The translations under genes were made by a program, and so were the position numbers. Under the pieces are notes generated by a model. It saw nothing but the letters and a program-made list of their open reading frames with translations. It was not told where the DNA came from and searched no databases. Positions 10,818 through 22,862 of a DNA stretch of 64,000 nucleotides are shown piece after piece. Numbering within the stretch: position 1 is the stretch's first letter; every line of letters starts with the position of its first letter. Source of the DNA: Prochilodus magdalenae (Eukaryota; Chordata; Actinopteri; Characiformes; Prochilodontidae); assembly GCA_024036415.1 (NCBI GenBank), contig JAMWET010001680.1, forward strand, positions 1 through 64,000, given 5' to 3'.

Positions 10818-12333
10818 CAAACCGGATTCCAAAAAAGTTGGGACACTAAACAAATTGTGAATAAAAACTGAATGCAATGATGTGGAGGTGCCAACATCTA
10901 ATATTTTATTCAGAATAGAACACAAATCACAGATCAAAAGTTTAAACTGAGAGAATGTATCATCATAAGGGAAAAATATGTTGTTTCAAAATTTCATGAC
11001 GTCAACAAGTAGCAATAAGTGGATGGAAAAAGGAAATTGAGCATATAATGAACAGCTGGAAGACCAATTAACACTAATTAGGTCAATTGACAACATGATT
11101 GGGTATAAAAAGAGCTTCTCAGAGTGTCAGTGTCTCTCTGAAGCCAAGATGGTAAAAGGATCACCAATTCCACTATTGTTGCGCAGAAAGATAGTGCAGC
11201 AATACCAGAATGGTGTTACCCAGCGTAAAATAGCAAAGACTTTTAAGTTATCATCATCAACCGTGCATAACATCATCAAAAGATTCAGAGAATCTGGAAC
11301 AATCGCTGTGCCTAAGGGTCAAGGCCGTAAAACTCTACTGGATGCTCATGATCTCCGGGCCCTTAAACGTCACTGCACCTCAAACAGGAATGCCACTGTC
11401 AAGGAAATAACAGAATGGGCTCAGGAATACTTCCAGAAAGCATTGTCAGTGAACACAATCCACCGTGCCATCTGCTGTTGCCAGCTGAAACTCTACAGTG
11501 CAAAAAGGAAGCCATTTCTAAGCAGGCTCCACAAGCTCAGACGTTTCTGGGCCAGGGGTCTTTTAAAATGGAGTGTGGCAAAATGGAAGACTGTGGTGTG
11601 ACGGACCAGAGAGGACAAGGATAACCCAAGTTGTTATCAACGCTCCGTTCAGAAGCCTGCATCACTGATGGTATGGGGTTGCATGAGTGCTTGTGGCATG
11701 GGCAGCTTGCATGTCTGGAAAGGCACCATTAATGCAGAGAACTATGTTCAGGTTCTAGAACAACATATGCTCCCATCTAGACGCATCTCTTTCAGGGAAG
11801 ACCCTGCATTTTTCAACAAGATAATGCCAGACCACATTCTGCAGCAATCACAGCATCATGGCTACGTAGGAGAAGGATCCGGGTACTGAAATGGCCAACC
11901 TGCAGTCCAGATCTTTCACCTATAGAGAACATTTGGCGCATCATAAAGAGGAAGGTGCGACAAAGAAGGCCCAAGAAAATTGAACAGTTAGAGGCCTGTA
12001 TTAGACATGAATGGGAGAGCATTCCTATTTCTAAACCTGAGAAACTGGTCTCCTCTGTCCCCAGACGTCTGTTGATTGTTGTAAGAAGAAGGGGGGATGC
12101 CACACAGTGGTAAAAATGGCCATGTCCCAACTTTTTGGGGATTTGTTGACGCCATGAAGTTTTGAAACAACATATTTTTCCCTTAAACTGATACATTCTC
12201 TCAGTTTAAACTTTTGATCTGTGATTTGTGTTCTATTCTGAATAAAATATTAGATGTTGGCACCTCCACATCATTGCATTCAGTTTTTATTCACAATTTG
12301 TTTAGTGTCCCAACTTTTTTGGAATCCAGTTTG
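10818..12333 (+). mobile_element. Tc1-like element with long inverted terminal repeats
   Basis: The left end CAAACCGGATTCCAAAAAAG is mirrored by the right end, both flanked by TA (10816-10817 and 12334-12335). The inverted repeats run for about 190 bp (10818-11010 and 12145-12333) with few mismatches. Total length of about 1.5 kb is normal for Tc1 elements. It carries one transposase gene on the plus strand with frameshifts and an internal deletion, so it is non-autonomous. The well-preserved ends could still be recognised by a transposase acting in trans. Confidence 0.93.
11095..12112 (+). pseudogene. Tc1-like transposase, frameshifted, first catalytic Asp deleted
   Basis: The open part 11095-11601 gives MIGYKKS... 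with the paired helix-turn-helix region (RRKIVQQYQNGVTQRKIAKT and STVHNIIKRFRESGTI) and a GRKTLL linker. At about 11600 the text passes from KWKTVV directly to a TDQRGQ-like segment, so roughly 50 bases that normally encode the W-S-D-E motif are missing. Further on, other frames keep LMVWGCMSACGMGSLHVWKG (11668 on), QQDNARPH (about 11815) and SPDLSPIENIW (about 11910). Spacing from the second Asp to the Glu is 34 residues, i.e. DD34E. The reading ends RRRGDATQW-stop near 12112. Dead copy. Confidence 0.85.
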
Positions 12334-12649
12334 TACAAATAGATATGAGTCTAAACTCCTATTGAGCTCAGATGCTGCCCAAACAAGGATAAGATACCTA
12401 GAAAGAAGAACACAGTGTCAAATACTGCAGACCTAGCAATCTCAAACCAGTGTTCATACCTAGAGAGAACAGTGAAGCTCAGCAATACAATGCATTTCAA
12501 TATGTACCTTAATTAGTGCTCCACAAAAAGATGAGTCTTCAGCTTGCGTTTGAAGACTGCTAGAGATTTTTCTGTTCAGACAGACATTAAAAGTTCATTC
12601 AACCAGTCTGAAAGCTTGTCTGCTGTGCATCTTGAGGTACGTATCTCTA

Positions 12650-14000
12650 TTTGTGTGATTACTTCTATGCATTTTTTGAACACAGCATCTGCCGTTTACA
12701 TTGGGTGAATATTTCATGAGTCTGGTACCATTGACTTACATCAAAATTAAATTAGGTTATTGCCTTGTCCTGTAAAGTCACCATTGTGGAGATTAGTTTT
12801 TCTTTAGACAGCGATGATATATTTAATGGTACTTTGTTTATGTTCCATTCTTTTTGGAGGACTAGATTTTGGATGCTGTTTGCCACACCTCCAATGTTTT
12901 AGAAGTTGGTTGCTTTTATCTTTTTCATCCCAAACACATTCCATGATGCCGATGTCTGGGTACAGAACAATCACTCTTTCTTTGTTTGGTTTGCCAATGT
13001 TCTTATTTTTCAGACCTGTACCGTTGAGTGGCCTTTGCACAGTGAAAGGACAGATAGAAACATCTGTGAATTCTGATACTTGGCTGGTCTCTTCAGTAGT
13101 ATAGAGTATAGAAGGTGTTTGAAATGCATTTATTCAGCATTTGAAGTTGTTCTCTGATGTCTATGTGGAAAGGATGTGACCTTGATCAGGGTAAAAATAC
13201 CCAAATGCGGTTTTACATGCCTTTTTACACCCTATGATTTGGGACTAAAATGAAATAAGCTGTTTTTCTTTTTTGATGAGCTTCTTAGTTCATCTTTTTA
13301 GTTGGCTATGCTACCGTCAGTTACTTGAGGCTTGCTAATAGCTTATATAAAGTAGATTACAGTTGTTACTCACTATGAAACTCTTAGTTTCAGATGATGC
13401 TTCAGCCAACACTGGTACAATCACACAGCATGACTGCTACTTACTGTTGAGGTTGTAATGCTAATAAAAATGGAACTGCTCCTCGGTTTAGTGGTTTCAG
13501 TCAGGCACTGAGCAAAGCTGTTTGACACTGTACAAGGTTTAAGGAACTGTCCAGTGTGAAATGTTCAGAGCAAACTAATAACTTTTAAACTTTTCTGGGA
13601 TCTTTAGTTAGCTGTAGATCCTGTAGATGCTGGTGTTGACTTCCTATTCACCAGCCTATTTCTCAATCAATTCTGTTCCACCTTAAATTGAATTAAATGG
13701 CATTTGGCACTATACAAGCTTTAGTGTGTAAAGTTAAATAAATCAGTCGATTATTCATGTTGTTTGAAGATGATCATCAGGCGTGCACATTGACAGTCCA
13801 GTTCCTTGGACAGGGCATGAAAAGTGTAGAGATCTGCTTCACAGCCTGTAAAAGTAGATCTCTCCACACAGTCATCTTTATTGCTGTTGCTCTGCTGTCA
13901 TATGCAAACTTTGAGGGTATAAATATTAAAACAAGTCTTTTATGTAACAGTCGAGAATTTCTGAACTGGCCTGTTCCACCGCCCTCTTTTATAAATGTTT
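12650..14000 (+). repeat. Unclassified dispersed repeat A, longest copy
   Basis: This stretch shares ordered blocks with at least three other places in the window. 12660-12835 matches 3730-3960. 13120-13290 matches 45390-45500. 13455-13990 matches 47025-47545. 13360-13600 matches the reverse complement of 48050-48240. Shared blocks include TGTTACTCACTAT, CAGAGCAAACTAA and GTTCCACCTTAAAT. No long ORF and no clear terminal repeats are visible. It could be a large non-autonomous DNA element or a diverged LTR or LINE derivative. Confidence 0.6.
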
Positions 14001-14035
14001 ATTTTGAAGGTAACACTGTTTCAAGTTCAACCCAC

Positions 14036-14038
<3 letters not shown>

Positions 14039-14071
<33 letters not shown>
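14039..14071 (+). repeat. (TCAA)n tail of LINE
   Basis: About eight tandem TCAA units directly abut the LINE 3' terminus and represent the short tandem tail typical of the L2/CR1 group in fish (GATT on the sense strand). Confidence 0.85.
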
Positions 14072-14073
<2 letters not shown>

Positions 14074-16150
14074 TTTATTTGTATAGCACTTTTTAGTTCA
14101 TGATCAGCACCAGAAGCTGGTCATTGTAGACAATGTAGTCATGTCGGATGATGAACTAAAGAAACCAGGGCAGGAGGCTCACAGTGAAGATGATGCTCAG
14201 GTGACTCTAGCTGCTCTGGGGTTTGCCATGTGATCACTCAGGAGAAATGTTGTTCCTGTGCTTAACAAAGAAGAAAAAGGGGAATGTGGAGAGAGGGAGA
14301 GAGAGTTAGAGAGACTGATTATGAGGACTGAGAAGTAGGCATTGCAACTTGTATGAACTGAGTTTTGTAGTCCAAGTAGCAGGACCCCAGTCTTGTTTGG
14401 ATTAAGTTGAAGGAAATTGTTAGCCATCCAGCTTTTGTTATTATTAACACATTCTTTAAGTTTATTTAGTTTTAAAGCCTCGTTTGGTTTGACTGATATA
14501 TCGCAGTGCATGTCGTCTGCATAGCAGTGAAAGCTGGCGTCGAAACTGCGGACTTTGTTACTAAGAAGCTACATGTAAAGAGAGAAAAGAAGCAGCCCGA
14601 GCACTGACCCTTGAGGGACACCATATCTTACTAGCGTATGATTAGAGTGTTTATTGTTGAAACTAATAAATTGATAGCGGTCAGTCAGATACGATCTGAA
14701 CCAGGATAAAGCCTGTCCTTTAATGCCAACCCGATGTTCTAGCCTATCAGGGAGGATCTTGTGGTCAATAGTATCAAAAGCACCGCTGAAGATGTAGAGG
14801 AACTAATATAGAGATATGACCACTATCAAACAACATAATGAGATCCTTTACCACTCTAGTTAATGCAGTTTCAGTACTGTGAAAAGGTCTAAAGCCAGAC
14901 TGAAACATCTCATGAAGAGAGTTTTTATGTAGGTGGGAGCAAAGTTCTTTCTAGGATCTTTGCAATGAAATGGAGATTGGAAATTGGTCTATAGTTGGCG
15001 AGCTCATTGGGATCGAGTTCAGGCTTTTTAATTAAGGGTTTTATGACTGTACATTTTAGGGATTTCGGTACATGTCCAAGAGTGAGGGACGAGTTAGTAC
15101 TAAACTTCAGGACTTTAGGATTATTTAGTTTTTTAGTTTTCAATGAGAAGTAAGCAGCTTTTGCTGTGTGTAGGGCATGTATTCTATGACAGTGTTCTTC
15201 CACTCAATTTTAAACATTTTTCTTCTTCATTGGTGCCACACTATCGAGAGTTTACTAAAGAGTGGATTTCAGGATTTCAGTGCTACTTTCAAGCTTGAAA
15301 GTTTAACAGATCTGGTAGCCTATTTATGAGGGCATCTATAGTAGAGGCAGTGATATTTCGCTTATATTGCAAACACTATTGTCTAGAGCGACTTCATATA
15401 TCATTAACTGATGATCCGAGATGCAATCACTCTGACAGACAGTGTCTAAGTGTTCTTCCCTAGTTCCTCTTGATAATACTAAATCTAAGGTATGGTTACA
15501 GCGACATCATATTTTGAGTATAGACCATAGCCTCAAATGCTATTTTTAAAGGCACTTGGTTATTCTCAAAATCAATGTTAAAATCTCAGACTATAAGAGA
15601 CTTACCCGCAGAGCTAGCTAAATTTGTTAGAAAGTCTGCAAACTCTACGAAATTCAGAGTAAGGACCCAGGGGATGATATACTGTAGATAATATAAAGCT
15701 AGTAGCTGGCTACTCTAATACTTTGGAATTCAAAAGCCTTTGTTTCATGGCCTGCAATTTGAATGAGGCTTATATAAGTGTTATAGATTGTAGCTACACC
15801 TCCATCTCTACTCTGATATGTGGGTTGTGATAATAACAAAACCCTGGTGGGGTAGATTCATTTACAGCTAAATAATCACCCTTTTTGACCCATGTTTCAG
15901 TGAGACATAATACATGGGTGGTTATCATTTAATTATTTACAATAACTGCTTTGGGTGCAAGAGATCGTACATTAAGTAGACCAAGTTTAATGCAAGAGCT
16001 GCTAACCCTGCCACTACTAGAGGTTAACTTAACTTTAACAAGATTGTTGGAACATATTATTCTACGTCGATGTTTACGAATGGGACAGGTAACAGACACA
16101 GTCTCAGTGCTGTAGGACATGGCAAGTGGAGTGTGGAGTTTTCACTCCAT
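14039..16150 (-). mobile_element. L2/CR1-type LINE, degenerate, with TTGA-type tail
   Basis: Read on the minus strand. Around 16120-15929 the start of an apurinic endonuclease reads KLGLLNVRSLAPKAVIVN. At 15490-15390 comes HTLDLVLSRGT and CISDHQLMIYE, the conserved S-D-H endonuclease motif. At 15110-14925 the reverse transcriptase begins with IKPLIKKPELDPNELANYRP and ISNLHFIAKILE. A frameshifted [14 protein letters not shown] block falls near 14770-14810, and about 14500-14400 reads SVKPNEALKLNKLKECVNNN and WMANNFLQLNPNKTGVLLLG. The 3' end (GTGCTATACAAATAAATTTG) is followed by the tandem (GATT)n tail at 14039-14071 on the plus strand as TCAA repeats. Multiple stops show it is dead. Confidence 0.85.
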
Positions 16151-16439
16151 TCATCATACAGTGAAAACTGGGCTAACCATTTAGCTATTAGCTGTGTCAC
16201 ATTCTTCATACAGTAGTGACTGAGAGGTAGGGGCATGGAAGCATATTGTGCTGGTATAAGCGTGTCAGGTATTGCTGGGGTATTACAAAAGCTGTTGGAC
16301 GCTGTTGGGTTTAGAGTGGTTTACTACCCAGCATGTCACTGTATGACCCCTACTGAAGGGCTATTGTAAATGGTGCATCAACAAATGTCTATTTCTTATA
16401 ATGTTGCCAGTGATGATATATGTAATGTTGTATGCCCAT
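16151..16439 (+). other. Spacer between two LINE fragments
   Basis: About 290 bp with no recognised domain. It may be the 5' untranslated part of the 14.0-16.15 kb LINE or unrelated sequence that this LINE inserted into. Confidence 0.3.
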
Positions 16440-17450
16440 GCTAACAGAGACAAGCCATTTACATAGACAGTGCCTGAGAGGCCAACCTATGTTCAAGACA
16501 GTGAATTAGAATCTTGTGATCAACAGTATTAAAAGCTGCACTAGGATCCAATAAGACCAGAACAGAAGGATTCTGTCCATCAGAGCTAAGCCTGAGGTCA
16601 CTGTCAACACAAACCAAATCTTATCAGTGCTGTTTAATTTTGAAAGTGAAATGCAAACTGCAGGTTTTGGAAGACATGTTAGCAGAAGCATTAGAATTAA
16701 TTTGGCGGTCTATGGTGGAGAAAAGCACCTTGGCATTACCTTTGTGTTTATTAGTTACAGCAGGGAGGAATGACTGTCTGGATATTTTCATAGCATTATC
16801 GTAGGTGGAGATCTGCCCTTCAGAATATCATAATGTAACTGCAGTTTAGTTTTCCTACATTAAGCTGGTGTATTCCATTCACCCTTGAAATACACAAGTT
16901 ATTCTTCCATCTGACTGGTGTGGGAATGCCAGGAGTTTTTTAATCTAGCTTTTAGATCAGAGATCAGATCATTACATGAGGCTGCCAAAACTGTATTGGA
17001 TGCACTATTATAAACATAACATTTTCTGACATTTTCTTCCCTACTTCTCCTATATCTTGAAAGAATATCCAGAAATGGTCTGACAGAAAGAGACAGGGGA
17101 CACATTAGTATTTGTGATACTTTAGTGATGACCCAATCCAGGATGTGAACTAGCTTGAGGGTTAAGCTTGCCACATGCTGCCTTAAATTAAATGTCTCCA
17201 GGAGTCTAATGAATTTTATGGGTTATCAATATGTAAGTTAAAGTCAACAGAGAGGATCATTTTATTGCAGCTTGTGGATATAGCTGATATTATTAATTTT
17301 TTAGGAACAGCTTCAAGTAATGCTTCTGAGAGAAACATAAAAATCATGCATGTGCCCTTTAATGAGATTTCTAATCCGAAGTGTTTTACCATTTAGTGAC
17401 ATAACACTGACAAAAGTAAAGTTTCATTTATTGCCCGCTAACCTGCATGT
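16440..17450 (-). mobile_element. Second L2-like LINE fragment, 3'-truncated
   Basis: On the minus strand, 17300-17215 gives VDFNLHIDNP, the endonuclease G-D-F-N motif with the Gly lost. 17174-16899 gives HILDWVITKV and a long linker, and 16780-16690 encodes KVLFSTIDRQIN, a linker signature of this LINE group. 16575-16440 gives LLDPSAAFNTVDHKILIHCL, reverse-transcriptase motif A, and then breaks down. The order endonuclease to RT repeats that of the neighbour at 14.0-16.15 kb, so two copies lie head to tail in the same orientation. Confidence 0.75.
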
Positions 17451-17727
17451 TTGGGATCGACTGATCTTACAGGAACTGGCAAACAGGAATTAGGTTTCTG
17501 ACATGTTTGTTCTTTGATCTTTCTGATTGCACAAAGTTTAATGGCATTATTGGAATGAATATTCTGACATCTTTGTGTTTTAAGTATCTCAGTATTGAAT
17601 TTGTACTAACATTAATGACGTTCTCCCTTTATAGCTAGTAGAAGCTTTAATATTACAGAGATAGAGGGGACTGAAAAAGCTTTATCAGGTAACAACAGTT
17701 ATTTTTATAGTGCCAAGCTGAACGGTG

Positions 17728-18015
17728 TGTTGTCACGCGTCACATGTTCAGAAGGCCTGGTGTCACTCCATCTCCACTTCTACCACACAATCTGCAGGAA
17801 CTGCATGAGAATATTCAACCTGCATGGGATGGATTATCACTATCACAGCTCCATGCTGAGATATATTGCATGCTGTGTTAGCCAACATGGCTGCCAACAT
17901 AAATATTACCCATACCAGTCTAAATTTATCATTTATTGATCCTGGTAACCTTTATCTTCCTTCCCAATAGCACTGAAATCCCACACTTCCTTCTGGGTTC
18001 AGCTATTGTTTTGAT
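17728..18015 (+). repeat. Unclassified dispersed repeat B, longest copy
   Basis: Starts TGTTGTCACGCGTCACATGT and continues with an AGAAGGC, ACAATCTGCAG and GCATGGGATGGAT block. The first 120 bp match 49820-49930. The last 100 bp, with AGTCTAAATTTATCATTTAT and CACTTCCTTCTGGGT, match 56205-56290. Starting with TG is compatible with a solo LTR or a foldback element, but no end structure was confirmed. Confidence 0.55.
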
Positions 18016-19140
18016 TGTTTTGTATTTGTTGTTGCCCACCCAAAATAATTCAAATGCCCACTTAAAGAAGACATCCTAGCAAATGCCGTTGATTTTGTCC
18101 GTTATGCTTTTAAATTTCCTCCCCTCCATCTGGATTTTGTGCATCAGAATCATGTGCAAACGACCAGCCAATAAAAAAAACAATCAGTGGCCAATTTAGC
18201 CAATCAAATAAAAATCCTGCATGTTTGTTATATGCAGCTGAATTCTTTTCAGATGTGCTCAGAATGCATTCATGTATTATGAACCAATTTCCATTTTAAC
18301 AAATAAATAAATAACTAAATAAAAACAGTACTGTTTAGGTCGCTCATTACTGTCTTACGTCATGACTTTATTGTGATGGGAAATGGACCCCTCTCCTCCC
18401 TAGATTGCTATGACTCAAAGTAGCACGCTTTAGGGCTCCTCGCTTAATGATGAGGTTTCAAGTCTGATTCTTTACTACTGTGGAATTTTCTAATAACTGC
18501 ATTGTTCCACAGAGACGCTGTAATCTTCACACTCCTTCAGCCTGCGCCGTCACCCTGCGTCTGCATGGTTTTACAGTTTTCGCTAGAAAACACAAACGCA
18601 GGAGAAGCTGGCTCTCCCTCGAGGACCACTCCCCTCTAACAAGATTAATTAAATCTGTGAAAGACAAACAGGCAACGCTTCTGCCACACTGCAGCAATAC
18701 ACACACACGCAGCAGCTCTGCCCTCGCTCACCTATGCCTAATTAATAACGCTTCTTAATTTCTCCAGCCATGCATTCTGTATAATTAGATCCTCTTTCTT
18801 CCAACTACTCATGTTTGCCATCTTTCTCCAGGCGCTCGCGGGTCCTGATGCCTTCGCCACCCATGCACCAGACTCTTTCAGAGCTGCTCTGCTGCTGCCT
18901 GACGCAATTAACCTTTGACTCCAAGAAGTTTGACTCATTTCAGATTCCTTTCATATCATTTGAACGTATTTCTTAGATTTGACCACCTCCCCTTTCCTGC
19001 CGTGCACACATCCACTCACTTCTTTATATCATTCTCCAGCACTCTCTCATCTTGTTATCCAACTCAGTCACTCTCTCCGAGGGTAAACCAATTTCCATTC
19101 TTGTTTTAGTCTTCAGATCCTTGCCAGTTTCCATGACAAC
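18016..19140 (+). other. Non-coding stretch, possible regulatory part at 18.5-18.9 kb
   Basis: No exon recognised. The interval 18480-18930 has balanced base composition and repeated ATTAATTAA, TAATTAATAA and TAATTAGAT sites, unlike the surrounding repeats. This is the appearance of a conserved homeodomain-responsive element, but conservation cannot be judged here. The open frames are not supported as genes. Confidence 0.35.
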
Positions 19141-19293
19141 ACTGCTTTCTCTCCCTCTCTCCCTCACTCTCTCTTTCTTTCTTTCCCCACACCTCAGGAT
19201 CTTTTCATTCCCTGCTGCTTTTTTTCCTCTCCTCCTCTTCTCTTGACCTTCCTCTACCGTCTCGTTTTCTTTCTCTTCATGTACTGTTAGGTT

Positions 19294-19331
<38 letters not shown>

Positions 19332-21055
19332 ATTCTCCCCCTCTCCAGCTCTCACCTTGGCGCCTAATTGATGTTGTGGCGTTCGTAGCAGAAGGTAATG
19401 GGGAGAGAAAGAGAGTGAGAGAGGTATTAACGTGACAGAGGAGAGAAAGAAAGAAAGACAGTGACAGCACACAGAGAGAGGAAGGAGAAAACAAGAAGAG
19501 TGAATGGGAGAAAGAGATGAAAAGGACGAGAGAAAGTGAAAACAACAGAAACAAGATAAAAGACAGGAAAGAGAGAACAAGAAAAAGAGACATACACAGT
19601 GAGGAGACAGATAATGAACTAGTAGAGAGAGAGAGAGAAGGAGATATAGAGACAGAATAGCAATGAGAAAGATGGAGAGATAGACAAGAGACAGGAAGAA
19701 AGAAAGAAGAAAGAAAGAGATAACCGAAAGGAGTAGAGGAGGGGGAGATAGAAAAGAGAGAGAAAAAGAGAAGAATGGAGAAGAGAGAAAAAATGGAGTA
19801 AAGGAAAGGGGAGGTAGAGGGAGAGAGAAAGAGAAAAGAGGAAAAAAATAGAGAGAGAAAAGGGAGTAGAGGAAGGGTGAGAGAAAAGAGGTGAGAAAGG
19901 GGACAGGAGGAGAGATAGAGAGAGAAAATCAAAGAAAGGAAGGGGGGAGGTAGAGATAAGAGACACAGAGAGAAAATCAAAGAAAGATAAAGAGAGAAAT
20001 AAAGAGAAATAGGAGTAGAGGAGGTGTATAGAAGATAGAAAAGGGAGAGAAGGAGAGATAAAGAGAGAAAAGTAAGATGACTGAGGAAGAGAGAAAAGGG
20101 AGACGAGGAAGGGTGAGAGAAAAGAGAGAGGAGAGGAGGAGAGATAGAGAGAGAAAAGGGAGTGGAAGAAGGGGGAAATACAAAAGAGAGAGAGATTGAA
20201 ACAGAAATTCGAAGAGAGGGAGGGGAGGTCGAGAAGACAGATAAAAAGAGAAAAGGGGGAAGGGTGAGAGAAAAGAGAGAAAGGAAAGGAGGAGAGATAG
20301 AAAGGTGGTGGAGGATGCTGGAAATACAAAAGAGAAAGAAAGGAGGAGAGAGAAAATCGAAGAGAGGAAAGGCGAGGTAGAGAAGAGAGATAGAGACAAA
20401 AATGAAAAAGACAGATGAGAGATAGAAGAAAAAGAGGGTGGAGGAAGGGGAAAAAGAAAAGAGAGGAGGAGAGATAGAGACAGAAAATTGAAGAGAGAGG
20501 GAGGTAGAGAACAGAGATATAGAAAGAAAAGGTAGTAGAGGATAGGTAAGATGGAAAAGAAAGGGAAAGAGGAAAGAAGGAGAGATGGAGAGAAAAAGGA
20601 CAGAGAAAGAGGAGTGGAGAAAAGAAAGAGAGACAGAAAGGACAGAGAGAAAGAGGAGTGGAGAAAAGAGAGAGATAAAAGCAAGGAGACTGAGGAAGAG
20701 ATAGAGAAAAGAGAAAGAGAGAGAGAAAGGAGAAACAGAGACAGGACATTGAGGAGAGGGGAAGAGAGATAGACAAAGAGGGGAGGAGGAGAGATAGAGA
20801 GAGAAAAGCGAGGACACTGAGGAAGAGAAAGGAGAGAGAGAAAAAAGACAGAGAGAAAGAGGAGAGGGGGAGAAAAGCAAGGAGACTGAGGAAGAGAGAG
20901 AGATTTTAATATTATATTATATAATATTATATTAATCATATACCAATCACTTCTCAGAAAAAGCCCAAATCCAACACAAATAAGAGACCAGGTTAGAAAA
21001 GGGCAGGAAAGGTCAGGACCCCGCCATCTATGGTACTGAGAACCCCATCATAGCT

Positions 21056-21144
<89 letters not shown>

Positions 21145-21318
21145 GAGAGAGACAGAGAGAGAAAGAGAGATTCTCCTGACTGTCAGAGATACAAAGCAGA
21201 GACTGTTTATGTTGTTGTTGTCACTGTTGTTGTTATTGTTGTAATGCTTTGGCAATACTGTACCACACATGGTCAGGCCAATAACACTATATTCATTATG
21301 TGTTATTCATTATTAATA

Positions 21319-21356
<38 letters not shown>

Positions 21357-22080
21357 CAGAAAATCAAGGAGAGGGAGGGAGACATACAAGGAGAGAGAGA
21401 GAAAGAAAAAAGGGAATGAGAGACAGAGACAGAAAATTGAGGAGAGAGAGAAATAGAGGAGAGGGAGAGAGAGAAGGAAAGATGAGGGAAGGAGAGATAG
21501 TGACAGAAAATTGAGGGCAGGGTGTAAGAGATAGAAGAGAGGGAGAAATAAAGAAAGAAGGAAAGATAGAGAGGTAGGTAGAGATCAAGAACTGGGAAAA
21601 AGAAAGAAAGAAGAGAAGAAAAAGATAGCAACCGGAAAGCGAGGAGATGGATTGAGAGGTAAAAAGAGAAAGTAATAAAGAAGAGAGCAGAGATAGAGAG
21701 AGAAAAGCAAGGAGAGGGGAGAAGAGAAGAAAGAAAGAAACAAACAAACAAAGAAGAGATAAAGACAGAACAACAAGGAGAGTGAGAGAGATAGAAAAAA
21801 GAGAGAGAAAGAAGAGGGAAGGAGAGATAGGGACAAAAAATCAAGGATTGGGAGAAAGAGATAGAGGAGAAGCAGAGAGAAAAAGAAAGAAGAGAGAAAG
21901 AGAGATAAAGACAGAAAAATGAGGAGAGGGAGAGAGATAAAAGAGAGAGAGGGAAAGAAAGAAAGAAAGAAAAGGAGATAAAGTGAAAAAAACAAGGAGA
22001 GGCAGAGAGATTGAGAAGAGGCAGAGAGAGACAAAAGGGCAGGGGAAAATAGACAGACAGTAGAAAAAGAGAGAGAGGAA
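19140..22080 (+). repeat. Long purine-rich (GA) minisatellite domain, with inverted CT-rich lead
   Basis: Plus-strand 19140-19340 is CT-rich. 19390-20911 and 21357-22078 are strongly GA-rich. The purine part is not simple (GA)n. Degenerate units of roughly 70-130 bp recur, with motifs such as GAGGAGAGATAGAGAGAGAA, GAGGAAGGGTGAGAGAAAAG and GATAGAGACAGAAAATTGA, in both blocks. So one ancestral array appears to have been interrupted at 20912-21356. The antisense gives a 618-codon Ser/Leu/Phe-rich frame that is an artefact of composition. Adjacent CT and GA stretches could form triplex or hairpin structures. Confidence 0.9.
20912..21356 (+). mobile_element. Truncated LINE 3' end with (GA)n and (GATT)n tracts
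   Basis: Within the purine array. 21056-21172 is near-pure (GA)n. 21238-21290 has TGCTTTGGCAATACTGTACC followed by CAGGCCAATAACACT, resembling the 3' untranslated end of L1/Tx1-type fish LINEs. A (GATT)n tract at about 21324-21356 could be its tail. No coding part remains. The insertion splits the GA-rich minisatellite. Confidence 0.45.
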
Positions 22081-22830
22081 GCGTGCGTGCCAAATGTGTC
22101 TCTCGCCCCACGCAGCTCTTTTGGTGTCTAAATGATCAGCACTGAGAGGAAATGATCTGGGCGTCTCTTCTCCCTCCTCAATGAGCACGTCTCTCTTTCT
22201 CTCCTTCATCTCTCGTACTCTCCGGGTCCCGGCTCATTTCTCTGATGGAAATGAATCAAATGCCTGCGCGAATGACGGCAGCTGTTAGATTTCTGGTGTT
22301 TATAGACATACGGGTGAATACGCTCACGATAAAAGCTGCTCCGATTCAGCCATTAAAAAGGCATTAGTGTGTACCTGAGCTCTCCTTCTCCTCACATTCC
22401 CCCCTTCCTTAACAACTTTCCCGTCGTTCCCTGCAGTTGTTCTCTCAACCACATAAACTCTCACCCTCCCCTTGTTCTACCTCTCTCTCCCTCTCTTTCC
22501 CCTCCAGGCTTGGCACTGGTAACTGTAACACAATACCCTGTCTGGGAAACAAAGGGGGAAAGGCTCTGTTTCCTAAAGGAATATGAACTTGCAATTGCTC
22601 AAGTTAAAGGTATTTAAAGAAAGCGCTGTCAGTTTACAGAGCCGTGTTTAACTTAGCCTCCCAAACAATGGAATTCATTTTCCACCCAGCAAACCCTGCT
22701 CTTTCTACAATACACTGCACAGAAACTTTTCTACTCAGCGTGATTAAAAGATGATATGCATTCTGCATTTCACTATGTTACATCATGCACTCATAATTAA
22801 AAAAAAAGCATGCTGAAAAGAAACATTAAA

Positions 22831-22862
<32 letters not shown>

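Larger units (their letters stand above)
10735..12610 (+). repeat. Dispersed repeat split by a Tc1-like insertion
   Basis: Left part 10745-10816 has CACTCTTGTCCAGAGGGACT, and right part 12336-12610 has GATGAGTCTTCAGCTTGCGT. In many fish genomes these belong to one dispersed repeat in the same order, as I recall it. They are separated here exactly by the Tc1-like element at 10818-12333, so this is a nested insertion. The repeat's class is uncertain. Confidence 0.5.

Noticed and set aside
13757..14086. A 109-codon ORF ending in a Gln-Ser-Ile-Asn repeat
   Set aside because: It reads through repeat A into the TCAA tail of a LINE; the terminal repeat peptide is just that microsatellite.
19024..20880. 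A 618-codon minus-strand ORF (and its overlapping 385- and 320-codon frames)
   Set aside because: It is the pyrimidine strand of a GA-rich array. The product is almost only Ser, Leu, Phe and Pro, several frames stay open at once, and no start context or domain is present.
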